From Rhodospirillaceae bacterium (GTDB lineage: Bacteria > Pseudomonadota > Alphaproteobacteria > Rhodospirillales > Rhodospirillaceae), in the NCBI GenBank assembly GCA_009693785.1, contig SHWP01000037.1, forward strand, positions 1-35,790: DNA of 35,790 bases, written 5' to 3'. Position numbers and translations under genes: made by a program. Shown piece after piece: positions 29,149-35,790 of the stretch. The stretch's first letter is position 1, and every line of letters starts with the position of its first letter. Below the pieces are notes generated by a model, which worked only from the letters and a program-made list of their open reading frames with translations, searched no databases and was not told the origin of the DNA.

Positions 29149-29177
29149 TTGTGCTGGTTTATCGAACCCCCTAGAAT
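29149..29177 (+). promoter_or_regulatory. Sigma70-type promoter of the pseudokinase operon
   Basis: TTGTGC, exactly 17 bases, then TAGAAT, some 48 bases ahead of the ATG at 29225. The purA-to-29225 gap is 133 bases and includes this promoter and the CtrA-like box. Confidence 0.5.
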
Positions 29178-29224
29178 GCTAGCCGACCAGCAGAATAGCG
29201 GGTCGACGACAAGGACAGTCATCC

Positions 29225-30463
29225 ATGGCCGAAGCGGCTCAGGACCTGAGAGAAGCGCCCGCGCGCCCTAGCGCTGCGGCCGCGCCTCAAGCCGCCCCGG
29301 CTCCAGCCCCGCCACCGGCGGCTGCGTCCCCACCTCCAGCACCGCCACCGCCGTCCGCACCGCAACCCCGCATGGGGCAGGCTGCGGCTGGCAGCTTCAT
29401 CATGGTGCGCGATCGCTACACGATTTATTGCGACAAGCCGATTCCCTCGCTCGACATGCCTAACGCGCAAGCCTTCGAGGTGACCGACCGCAAACAAGAG
29501 GGCCGGCCGCTTTACGCGTTGATCTGCAAACCCGAGATGATGCCGCGCATCAGCGTGATGCGCACCCTCAAGGGCCATGAGATGGCGCACATGCTGCACA
29601 TGGTCGATTGGGGTGTGGCTGAGTGGCCACCGATCGATCGTAAGTGCGCGATCGTTATTTACCACCGCCCGCTCGGCGGCCGGCTAATGGATTCACTGTC
29701 GGGCACGGCCAAGCGCATCCCCGATCATCTGTTTTCTAAGACGGTGATCAAGCCGTTGGCCGATGCATTGGGCGAACTCGGCCAGAAGGGCATTACGCAT
29801 CGCGCGATCCGCCCCGACAATTTGTATTACATGGACGAGGCGCAAACCAACATCGTGCTAGGCGATTGCGTGACGTGCGTTCCGGCGAACGATCAACCCG
29901 CCGTGCTTGAGCCCATCGAATCCGGGATGTGCATTCCCTCGGCCCGTGGGTCGGGGAAATTTTGTGACGACATGTACGCGCTTGGCGCGACGCTGTTGAT
30001 GATCGCTATTGGACACAATTCCCTCCACGCCGTGCCCGATAGCGAAATCATTCGGCGCAAAATCAAAGATGGCTCATACAGCACCTTGGTCGGCGAAGAC
30101 CGGGTTCCGGTATCGCTGATCGAGTCCTTTCGCGGTCTGTTAGCCGATAATGAAGAGCAACGTTGGAATCCCGAGAATATCGAGTTGTGGCTCGCGGGTA
30201 AGCGGCTCACCCCCATTCAGTCGCGTGCCGAGGCACAGGCGCAGCGCGCGTTTAAGTTCGCTGATCTTGAGTTTCACTCCATCCGCCAACTGTCCTACGC
30301 GATGTATTTGAATTGGGACAAGGCGGCCGCGATTATTTCGGATGGCTCTTTGGAAATTTGGATCCGGCGCGGGCTGGAAGAGGGCGAGATGGCCGACGCC
30401 GTGGCCTCGGCCATCAAAAATTCCCGTGCGATGCCGGGCAAGCCAAGGACCAAGAAGAACTAA
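29225..30463 (+). CDS. Predicted protein pseudokinase with Pro/Ala-rich N-terminus
   Basis: A 412-residue cytoplasmic protein with a disordered Ala/Pro segment (about 11-48) and a degenerate kinase fold (about 62-335). A VAIK-like lysine may be Lys102 (LICK). The catalytic loop reads HRAIRPDN at 192-199, so the catalytic Asp of HRD is Ala194 and the following Lys is Arg196, while Asn199 is kept. The DFG position reads GDC with Asp214 kept. The helix-F DMYALG at 239-244 and a C-lobe Arg (QRW) are recognisable; no glycine-rich loop is seen. A 75-residue helical tail follows. It is first of three packed genes. Phosphotransfer is unlikely; a scaffold or ATP-sensing role is inference. Confidence 0.78.
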   Translation: MAEAAQDLREAPARPSAAAAPQAAPAPAPPPAAASPPPAPPPPSAPQPRMGQAAAGSFIMVRDRYTIYCDKPIPSLDMPNAQAFEVTDRKQEGRPLYALICKPEMMPRISVMRTLKGHEMAHMLHMVDWGVAEWPPIDRKCAIVIYHRPLGGRLMDSLSGTAKRIPDHLFSKTVIKPLADALGELGQKGITHRAIRPDNLYYMDEAQTNIVLGDCVTCVPANDQPAVLEPIESGMCIPSARGSGKFCDDMYALGATLLMIAIGHNSLHAVPDSEIIRRKIKDGSYSTLVGEDRVPVSLIESFRGLLADNEEQRWNPENIELWLAGKRLTPIQSRAEAQAQRAFKFADLEFHSIRQLSYAMYLNWDKAAAIISDGSLEIWIRRGLEEGEMADAVASAIKNSRAMPGKPRTKKN

Positions 30464-31380
30464 TGGTCAGCCGCGTGCTGATGGTGCTCGACCCGCGTGC
30501 ACCCGTCCGCACGCGCGAGTTCCGGGTCAGCCTGGAAGGCTTTGGCGGCGCACTCGCGGTCGCAACACTTTCCAAGCAAAAACTGCAACCCTTCACGGAT
30601 TTCATCAATCGTGAACTGTGGAAATACTGGCTTTCGGCTCAAACCAAGGTCACGGTCGACAACTCCCCGTGGGAAACCGTTTTTAAGGACCTACGCAATT
30701 ACTTGAAGGATCAGAATTCGGGCGCGGGGATCGAGCGTTGCGTCTATGAACTCAACGAGTGGATGCCCTGCCTGAGCCCGATTATCGCCAGTGAGTATGT
30801 CATGGAGGTCAAGGCGGTTCTGCCGGCCTTGGAAGCCGTGTCGAAAACCGTGAATACCAAGATGTGGCCGGTTGATCGCCATGCCGCGGCCTTCATGCGC
30901 GCGCGCTACGCCAAGGGCGTGTCGACCCAAATCGACGCCATGAACGATCAGCGCCCCGATCGGGCCACCATAGGTATGCTCAGCGTGCTCGCGATCGTGC
31001 AATGGCGGCTTGGCCCGGAATCCTTGTTCGGCCTTGCCAGTTGGATTGGCGGCTTGATGGGCCCGGTCATCAATGCTTACCAAAGCAGGCCCAAGCGCAA
31101 GGAAATCGAGAAAGAAATGCCCAAGCTGATCCGCAAGGGCAACTTGGCGGAAATTTATAACTACCTCGACAATCCCGAAGAACGCCAGCGCGACGCAGAG
31201 GGCTTTGCCTGGGCGAAAGCTGAATATGCAGCGGCCGAGAAACAAACCTTTGATTTGGAGCACGGACAAGTTGACCGCCAGGAGTCCGCCATTCAGTCCG
31301 GCCAGAAAACGGGCGCTATCGCCTCGGTGGTTATCATGCTGTTGACATTTACTGTTCTGCTTTTCTCTAAACTGTTTTGA
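30463..31380 (+). CDS. Tail-anchored protein of unknown function
   Basis: 305 residues; I do not recognise the family. ATG 30463 overlaps the pseudokinase stop as TAATG, so translation is probably coupled. Residues 1-160 look like a soluble mixed alpha/beta domain. A hydrophobic stretch at about 168-197 (GMLSVLAIVQW, then LFGLASWIGGLMG) could be buried or membrane-associated. Residues 205-280 are charged helices, and 284-303 form a membrane helix with only two residues after it, giving a C-terminal anchor with the bulk in the cytoplasm. Confidence 0.75.
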   Translation: MVSRVLMVLDPRAPVRTREFRVSLEGFGGALAVATLSKQKLQPFTDFINRELWKYWLSAQTKVTVDNSPWETVFKDLRNYLKDQNSGAGIERCVYELNEWMPCLSPIIASEYVMEVKAVLPALEAVSKTVNTKMWPVDRHAAAFMRARYAKGVSTQIDAMNDQRPDRATIGMLSVLAIVQWRLGPESLFGLASWIGGLMGPVINAYQSRPKRKEIEKEMPKLIRKGNLAEIYNYLDNPEERQRDAEGFAWAKAEYAAAEKQTFDLEHGQVDRQESAIQSGQKTGAIASVVIMLLTFTVLLFSKLF

Positions 31381-31388
31381 GATCGACC

Positions 31389-31952
31389 ATGGCTAAGGCA
31401 CCACAACCCGCATCGTCACCATCAGGCAACCGCAGCAACGCATTTTTGTATGTGTTGATCGCGGCTGGCGTATCTTTCGCCATCATTCCGACCATCGTTG
31501 TTCTGTCGGTTGCCATGATGCCGACTGGCGTGGCGTTTTTGATCGAACGCGGGAAGGGCTATTACGCCGGTGTGACCGTGGGCGCGTTAAATTTAGCGGG
31601 TGCTGCGCCCTATCTCACTGACCTTTGGGTGAAAAATCATACCGTCGATGGCGCCATCGACATCATCACCAATGTGTGGGCGTACATGATCATGTACAGC
31701 GCCGCCTTGTTTGGATGGGCGGTGTATTCGACCATGCCCGCCGTGGTCGGCTCGTTCATTGCCATGACGGCCGGGCGGCGCATCCAGGCGCTGCGCGATC
31801 AGCAAAAAGAGCTGGTGCAAAAGTGGGGCCCGGACGTCGAGACCGTCTATGAGGCCGAGCAAAAAGAAAAAGCATCCATGGCCAAAGCCAAAGCGAAAGC
31901 GAAAGCGAAAGCCAACACCATCGCTGCCGCCGCCGAGGCTAGCCGCGCTTAG
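31389..31952 (+). CDS. Small multi-spanning membrane protein with Lys/Ala tail
   Basis: 187 residues from ATG 31389, eight bases after the preceding stop; a TTG at 31377 is a less likely start. Hydrophobic segments lie at about 18-50, 58-80 and 92-128, suggesting three or more membrane passes. The C-terminal third is a charged helix with a Lys-Ala repeat (about 164-176) encoded by a 6-base tandem repeat. No homologue recognised. It is the last gene of the operon and overlaps rluD tail to tail by 14 bases. Confidence 0.75.
   Translation: MAKAPQPASSPSGNRSNAFLYVLIAAGVSFAIIPTIVVLSVAMMPTGVAFLIERGKGYYAGVTVGALNLAGAAPYLTDLWVKNHTVDGAIDIITNVWAYMIMYSAALFGWAVYSTMPAVVGSFIAMTAGRRIQALRDQQKELVQKWGPDVETVYEAEQKEKASMAKAKAKAKAKANTIAAAAEASRA
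31881..31910 (+). repeat. Hexanucleotide tandem repeat
   Basis: Five units of the pattern GCSAAA (S is C or G) near the 3' end of the 31389 gene, coding alternating Ala and Lys. Copy change would add or remove Lys-Ala pairs without shifting the frame. Confidence 0.75.
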
Positions 31953-32952
31953 TTTTTTTCTCGGGGGCGGGTAGCGCCGCGGCCAGCTTTTTAAAATCTG
32001 CCGGCGGGTCGCGTTCAAATCTTAGGGTCTTGCCAGTAACGGGGTGAACAAACCCCAGCACGCGCGCATGCAAGGCCTGGCGCGAGAAGGCGCGGACAAT
32101 TTCCGCAGCTCCCTCGTCAAGCTTGGCGATGAACTTATTGCGCATGGTGCCGTAAACCGGATCGCCGATGACGGGGTGGCCAATCGAGGCCATGTGCACG
32201 CGGATTTGGTGTGTGCGACCGGTTTGAAGCACGCACTCGAGCTTAGCCGCGCATGCCCCAAACGTTTGCGTGACGCGGTAATGTGTTACGGCTGACTTAC
32301 CGCCGGTTTTCCTGACGGACATTTTTTTGCGGTCAGTGGCGCTGCGTCCAATCTGGCCCGCGATTACGCCCTTGGCCGGTTTTGGAATGCCCCAGACCAA
32401 GGCGTCATAGGCACGCTCGATGGTGTGATTGGCGAATTGCTCTGACAAGTGTTCATGGGCGGCGCCTGATTTAGCGGCAATCAGCAGTCCACTAGTGTCT
32501 TTATCGAGCCGGTGCACGATGCCTGGGCGCAGCTCACCGCCAATACCGCGCAGACTATCGCCGCAATGGGCGAGCAGGGCGTTGACCAAGGTTCGATCTG
32601 GGTTGCCGGCCGCCGGATGCACCACCAGACCGGCTGGTTTATTGATGACGATGAGGTGCTCGTCTTCGAACACGACATCAAGGTTAAGGGCTTGGGCCGC
32701 AAGTTCGATGCGCACCGGCTGTGGTATGACAACGGCGACCACATCGTTGGCTTTAAGCGTTGTCGCGGCGTGCACATCCGCCCGGCCTGCGATCTGCACA
32801 CAACCCTGCGTAATTAACTGTTGAATGCGCGAACGCGAGAGGTCGGGGTTTTGCCCCACAAGCCAGCGGTCGAGCCGCTTGCCAACGCCGTCGTTAGTCA
32901 CCGTGAATTGGCGCAGATCAGGTGCCCCGTTTTGTGATGCTGAGCCAGCCAT
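31939..32952 (-). CDS. rluD: RluA-family rRNA pseudouridine synthase (RluD-like)
   Basis: 337 residues with an N-terminal S4 RNA-binding domain (about 16-77) and the catalytic domain with HRLDKDTSGLL, where Asp150 is the nucleophile. The RTHQIRVHM and GHPVIGDPVYG blocks are standard. By size and domains it is closest to RluD, which modifies helix 69 of 23S rRNA; RluC-like specificity cannot be excluded. Start ATG 32952. The C-terminus is Lys-rich and its last 14 bases overlap the convergent membrane-protein gene. Confidence 0.9.
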   Translation of the reverse strand: MAGSASQNGAPDLRQFTVTNDGVGKRLDRWLVGQNPDLSRSRIQQLITQGCVQIAGRADVHAATTLKANDVVAVVIPQPVRIELAAQALNLDVVFEDEHLIVINKPAGLVVHPAAGNPDRTLVNALLAHCGDSLRGIGGELRPGIVHRLDKDTSGLLIAAKSGAAHEHLSEQFANHTIERAYDALVWGIPKPAKGVIAGQIGRSATDRKKMSVRKTGGKSAVTHYRVTQTFGACAAKLECVLQTGRTHQIRVHMASIGHPVIGDPVYGTMRNKFIAKLDEGAAEIVRAFSRQALHARVLGFVHPVTGKTLRFERDPPADFKKLAAALPAPEKKTKRG

Positions 32953-33065
32953 TGCGCCAATTTTACTTCGGTCCTAGTGTGAACGCTGCGCGCCGACCAT
33001 AGCGTTTGCGGCCCAGGCCGTCACGTGGGGGTTGGTCGCGCTCCATCCAACCCTTATGGCCCATC

Positions 33066-33398
33066 ATGCAGCCAGCGCAGTTCTTGAAAATATTAGTCAT
33101 TGTTCTCGGCGTGGCCATCGTGATCGCGATTGGCTTGGTGATCTATGGCTTCACGCGGTTGGGCGCGACGGGCGATGGCTCATCGGTCGAATTGTCGTCG
33201 ACTGCTGTGATGCTGTCTGATTTGGGCCAGCCCGTGGGGACGGATATCCTCCAGATCATTCCGCTCAACAATTCGCGTGTGGCGGTGACGTTGCGCGGCG
33301 GCACGCTGCCCGATCGCATTGTCACTGTTGATCTTAAGACTGGCCGTGTCGTGGGCACGATTTTTACCTCGCCGCCGCCCGCCCAACCCAATCCGTAG
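33066..33398 (+). CDS. One-span membrane protein of unknown function
   Basis: 110 residues from ATG 33066. A membrane helix at about 8-29 is followed by a small periplasmic domain of about 75 residues with beta-strand character (SRVAVTLRGG, RIVTVDLKTGRVVG), ending in a proline-rich tail. It is divergent from rluD and seven bases ahead of the M67 protease gene. A TTG at 33006 would add 20 residues that look unlike a protein start. I do not recognise a characterised family. Confidence 0.65.
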   Translation: MQPAQFLKILVIVLGVAIVIAIGLVIYGFTRLGATGDGSSVELSSTAVMLSDLGQPVGTDILQIIPLNNSRVAVTLRGGTLPDRIVTVDLKTGRVVGTIFTSPPPAQPNP

Positions 33399-33405
33399 CC
33401 AAATC

Positions 33406-33837
33406 GTGACGGCCGCTCCGCGTCAGATCGTGCTACCTGATACCTGCCGCGCGCAAATGCTTGTCCATGCGCGTGAGACCGCACCGCATGAATGCTGCGG
33501 CCTGCTGATCGGGGCGGGGACGGATGTGATCGTGATCGATGAAATAGAGCTGGCAAGCAATGTTGCCGAAAAGTCTGAGCGCCGATTTGAGATCGATCCG
33601 CAGATTCAGTTCAACGTGTTGCGCCGTCTGCGTGGTACGGGCCGAAGGGTCGTGGGTCATTACCATTCCCACCCCGGCGGTCCGCCCGGCCCGTCGGCCA
33701 CCGATCTTGCCATGGCGCATGACCCTGAGGCGATTTGGCTGATCGTGGCGCCTGCAGGCGAGGGGACGATAGCGGGTTATATATGTGCTGATCAAAAAGC
33801 GGGGTTTGTAACGGTCCCCATTTCAGCGCGGTTTTAG
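33406..33837 (+). CDS. JAMM/MPN-domain metalloprotease (M67 family)
   Basis: 143 residues, a compact JAB1/MPN domain with a complete zinc motif: Glu29 in HECCG, His87 and His89 in HYHSHP, and Ser97 and Asp100 in PSATD, with the exact ten-residue spacing between His89 and Asp100. Bacterial members cleave C-terminal tails of ubiquitin-like sulfur carriers or desulfurate substrates. No such carrier gene is adjacent. The GTG at 33406 follows the previous stop closely; the frame opens earlier but overlaps the upstream gene. Confidence 0.82.
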   Translation: MTAAPRQIVLPDTCRAQMLVHARETAPHECCGLLIGAGTDVIVIDEIELASNVAEKSERRFEIDPQIQFNVLRRLRGTGRRVVGHYHSHPGGPPGPSATDLAMAHDPEAIWLIVAPAGEGTIAGYICADQKAGFVTVPISARF

Positions 33838-33947
33838 CCTGCTAAGTATGTGGCGGCGCAACATTATTGCTTGCGAGCGCCGTTGTAGCACATGGCGCGG
33901 TTTGGCATGCTTCGGTTCATAAAAATATGGCCTGGTAGGGGAGTTCC

Positions 33948-35072
33948 ATGAACGCGATCTTAAATCGCCGCGACATCTTCCGTAGCGCAAGCACGGCGCT
34001 AGCCAGTGCGGCGATTGCTGGCTTTGGCGTTCGCAGTGCTGCGGCGCAAAATATACCCCCGGCTGCGGGCGGGGCGATGCTGCGCCTCAGCGCCAACGAG
34101 AATCCATACGGTCCATCGGAAAGCGCCAAGCAGGCCATGATGGCGGCTATGGCGGATGGTTGGATGTACGCCACCGAAGAATCGGGCAAACTCGCCAAGC
34201 TGATTGCCGAACGCGAAGGCTTGGCACCCGAAAACGTGTTGATCACCGAGGGCTCGGCTGAAGTGTTGCGCATCGCATCGCTGATTTATGGCTCCAACGG
34301 CAGTGAGATGATCGCCGCGCGGCCAACCTTCGAGCAGGGGCCCGACTATGCCGAAAAAGCTGGCGGCCGGTTGATGTGGGTCGACCTCGATAAAGACATG
34401 AAACACGATTTGGCGGGCATGGAAGGCCGCATCACCGGCAAGACCGGCCTGATTTATGTCTGCAATCCGAACAACCCCACGGCCACACTGCTGCCAGCTA
34501 AAGACTTGCGCAGTTTTCTAGGCGCCGTGTCCTCACGCGCCATGGTGTTGGTGGACGAAGCTTATATCGACTTGGTCGACGATCCGGCGGGCAGCGCCAT
34601 GGTCGATCAGGTTAAGGCTGGCAAGAACGTGATCATCGCGCGCACGTTCTCGAAAATTCACGGCATGGCAGGCTTACGGTTGGGCTTTGCGCTGGCGCGC
34701 CCCGATATCGTCAAGCGCATGGGCGAGCTGCGCATGTCGGTGCCCAATAAAATGGGCCTGGTGGCGGGCCTGGCCAGTTACCAAGACAAGGAGTTCATGA
34801 CCAGCAGCCGCAAAAACGTGCGTGCGTGCATGGAGATGGTGAGTAAAACGCTCGATGAATTGGGCGTGAAATACACCAAAAGCCAAGCCAATTTCTTGAT
34901 GTTCGATACGGGCAAGCCCTGGCGCGAGTTTTTCACGGCCATGCGCCAGAAAAATATCTCGGTCGGCCGTCCGTTCCCGCCTTACGATAATTGGTGCCGC
35001 GTCAGCATGGGTCGTCTGGAGCAGATGCCGCAATTTGTCGACGCGTTACGCGGCTATTTCAAGAAGGCCTAA
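33948..35072 (+). CDS. PLP-dependent aminotransferase, HisC-like, with Tat-type signal
   Basis: Fold-type I aminotransferase, 374 residues. Catalytic features: NENPYGPS, the NPNNPT loop at 173-178, Asp203 (pyridine nitrogen), Lys236 in TFSKIHG (PLP Schiff base), and GLRLGFA. The first 33 residues form an export signal: twin arginine at 7-8 (NRRDIFRS), a weakly hydrophobic Ala-rich core, and AAA before Gln34. This suggests export of the folded holoenzyme to the periplasm. The pathway is unclear: no other histidine genes of this step are near. GGGGAG precedes the ATG. Confidence 0.85.
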   Translation: MNAILNRRDIFRSASTALASAAIAGFGVRSAAAQNIPPAAGGAMLRLSANENPYGPSESAKQAMMAAMADGWMYATEESGKLAKLIAEREGLAPENVLITEGSAEVLRIASLIYGSNGSEMIAARPTFEQGPDYAEKAGGRLMWVDLDKDMKHDLAGMEGRITGKTGLIYVCNPNNPTATLLPAKDLRSFLGAVSSRAMVLVDEAYIDLVDDPAGSAMVDQVKAGKNVIIARTFSKIHGMAGLRLGFALARPDIVKRMGELRMSVPNKMGLVAGLASYQDKEFMTSSRKNVRACMEMVSKTLDELGVKYTKSQANFLMFDTGKPWREFFTAMRQKNISVGRPFPPYDNWCRVSMGRLEQMPQFVDALRGYFKKA

Positions 35073-35078
35073 CACCCC

Positions 35079-35312
35079 ATGACGACGCGCATCGCGGTGA
35101 TTGGCACGGGCTTCACGCCCACGGGTAGTAAAGAACCGCCGCGTGAAATCATGGCCGTGGCCAACGGCAAGTACTGCCCGGAACTGCTGGAAACGAAACT
35201 CTCGGTGTTTCCGGGTACACCGTATGAGCGCGGCCTGACGGCACTAGGTTACATCGAAGCGGGAATCCGTGCGCAGGCCGTCCAGCACGATGCGTATCTT
35301 GTCTTCGGCTGA
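35079..35312 (+). pseudogene. Truncated Asp/Glu-racemase-like gene
   Basis: Starts seven bases after the aminotransferase. The 77-residue frame begins with a strand and glycine loop (TRIAVIGTGFTPTG) as in Asp/Glu/hydantoin racemase-like proteins, and has VFPGTPYERGLTALGYIEAGIRAQ. From about 35272 the coding sequence is the complement of an IS3 transposase gene, so the last dozen residues are not native and most of the enzyme is missing. Family call is tentative. Confidence 0.5.
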
Positions 35313-35393
35313 AAAATGCCGCCGGGTGGCCCGGCGAATGTCCTTGAGTACCCGCTCAGCTGGGGCCTTCGTATTCATGGGGTTTGATCTCAT
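35271..35393 (-). mobile_element. IS3-family transposase OrfA, 5' fragment
   Basis: On the minus strand an ATG at 35393 with GGAGG upstream opens a frame whose first 41 residues match the start of IS3-type OrfA: ERVLKDIRRATRRHFSAED followed by KIRIVLDGLR. The helix-turn-helix that should follow is lost, and the frame runs into antisense racemase sequence and stops at 35244. The IS upstream region probably continues to about 35480, but its terminal repeat was not identified with confidence. Confidence 0.72.
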
Positions 35394-35554
35394 CTTCGTT
35401 CCTCCGTCTCTGCGATGAGACCAAAACCCTCCCTAACTCACCACCCCAATTCGGTCCCATAGGCGCTGACGCCGCACAGTGCTGACCGATCAATAAAATT
35501 TTAAAGCAACTTCGATTTTTAGTAGTAGGGGCTAATAAAGTGGGCAATTCAACG

Positions 35555-35641
35555 ATGACAAATAAACTTGTCTCTGGGATTTTAATTCTTGCTTTTTCTT
35601 ATGGCTGCTCCACAGCATCTAAAGACATAGTTCCAATTTAA
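35555..35641 (+). CDS. Short lipoprotein-like ORF, probably a fragment
   Basis: Only 28 residues: a basic start, a hydrophobic stretch (SGILILAFSYG), and a cysteine at 18 in a lipobox-like context, then a stop after ten more residues. It lies in a clearly AT-rich segment (about 35490-35640) unlike the rest of the window. It may be the start of a broken lipoprotein gene or a small entericidin-like peptide. Confidence 0.3.
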   Translation: MTNKLVSGILILAFSYGCSTASKDIVPI

Positions 35642-35645
35642 CCGA

Positions 35646-35661
35646 CATTCCCCGGATGAAC
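35646..35661 (-). repeat. 16-bp inverted repeat, right copy
   Basis: Exact reverse complement of 125-140. The 129 bases beyond it to the window edge show no recognised gene; a 23-codon open frame at 35678-35749 is too short to judge. An IS terminal repeat is the simplest reading. Confidence 0.5.
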
Positions 35662-35790
35662 CCCGGCTTCAGGCAACATGGTAGGCGTAAGGGCCGCCTA
35701 TTACAACTTCGGGGGTACTTTCCTGGATTTTCCGCCAAGTCCCTTCTGAACGCAGACTTCTCAGCCCGCCGATACCCCTATTTCCCGTGA

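Noticed and set aside
33845-33895. CGGCGC/GCGCCG arms after the M67 gene as a terminator
   Set aside because: The loop is long and no T-run follows.
1-35790. CRISPR array, tRNA or rRNA genes, replication origin, prophage
   Set aside because: No regular repeat-spacer pattern, cloverleaf, rRNA sequence or phage structural gene was noticed by eye on either strand; a tool search was not possible.

Overview
The window looks like a GC-rich alphaproteobacterial chromosome segment, most likely related to Rhodospirillales. The support is the gene order (efp-suhB, thiE-fbaB, zauP-like/zapA/6S RNA/5-FCL, yebC-ruvCAB-ybgC-tolQRAB-pal-cpoB-tilS-ftsH-folP-glmM-thiD, serC-serA-hisZ-purA), HisZ as a separate subunit, class I archaeal-type aldolase, and a ZapA partner gene of the ZauP type. 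Many genes start with GTG or TTG. I could not run homology searches; names rest on motifs, length and neighbourhood.

Layout. Positions 1-216 hold no gene and carry one half of a 16-bp inverted pair whose mate lies at 35646-35661. From 217 to 1609 lie suhB and efp (minus), divergent from the EF-P lysylation enzyme gene epmA (1766-2833). A secreted six-cysteine protein of unknown function (3056-3589) sits between two 37-bp imperfect direct repeats. thiE and fbaB follow on the minus strand. From 5543 the strand switches to plus for about 26 kb: the division pair zauP-like/zapA, 6S RNA, 5-formyl-THF cyclo-ligase, ymdB, yebC, the Holliday-junction genes ruvCAB, the complete Tol-Pal set, tilS, ftsH, folP, glmM, thiD, the serine genes serC-serA, hisZ and purA.

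The part I find least explained is 29225-31952: three tightly packed genes encoding a predicted pseudokinase with a proline/alanine-rich N-terminus, a soluble protein with a C-terminal membrane anchor, and a small multi-spanning membrane protein with a Lys-Ala tail. A good sigma70-type promoter, with a CtrA-like box just upstream, precedes them. They end in a 14-bp tail-to-tail overlap with rluD. I know of no named system with this makeup.

The right end holds a one-span membrane protein, a JAMM/M67 metalloprotease, a PLP aminotransferase with a twin-arginine-like export signal, and then a scrambled tail: the first part of a probable Asp/Glu-racemase-like gene joined to the start of an IS3-family transposase on the opposite strand, an AT-rich stretch with a short lipoprotein-like ORF, and the second half of the 16-bp inverted pair. 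Both window edges therefore look like mobile-element-associated boundaries.

Functionally the core covers envelope constriction and cell division (ZapA/ZauP, Tol-Pal-CpoB, FtsH), recombination repair (RuvABC), translation quality (EF-P/EpmA, TilS, RluD), and biosynthesis of folate, thiamine, serine, histidine, purine and amino sugars.
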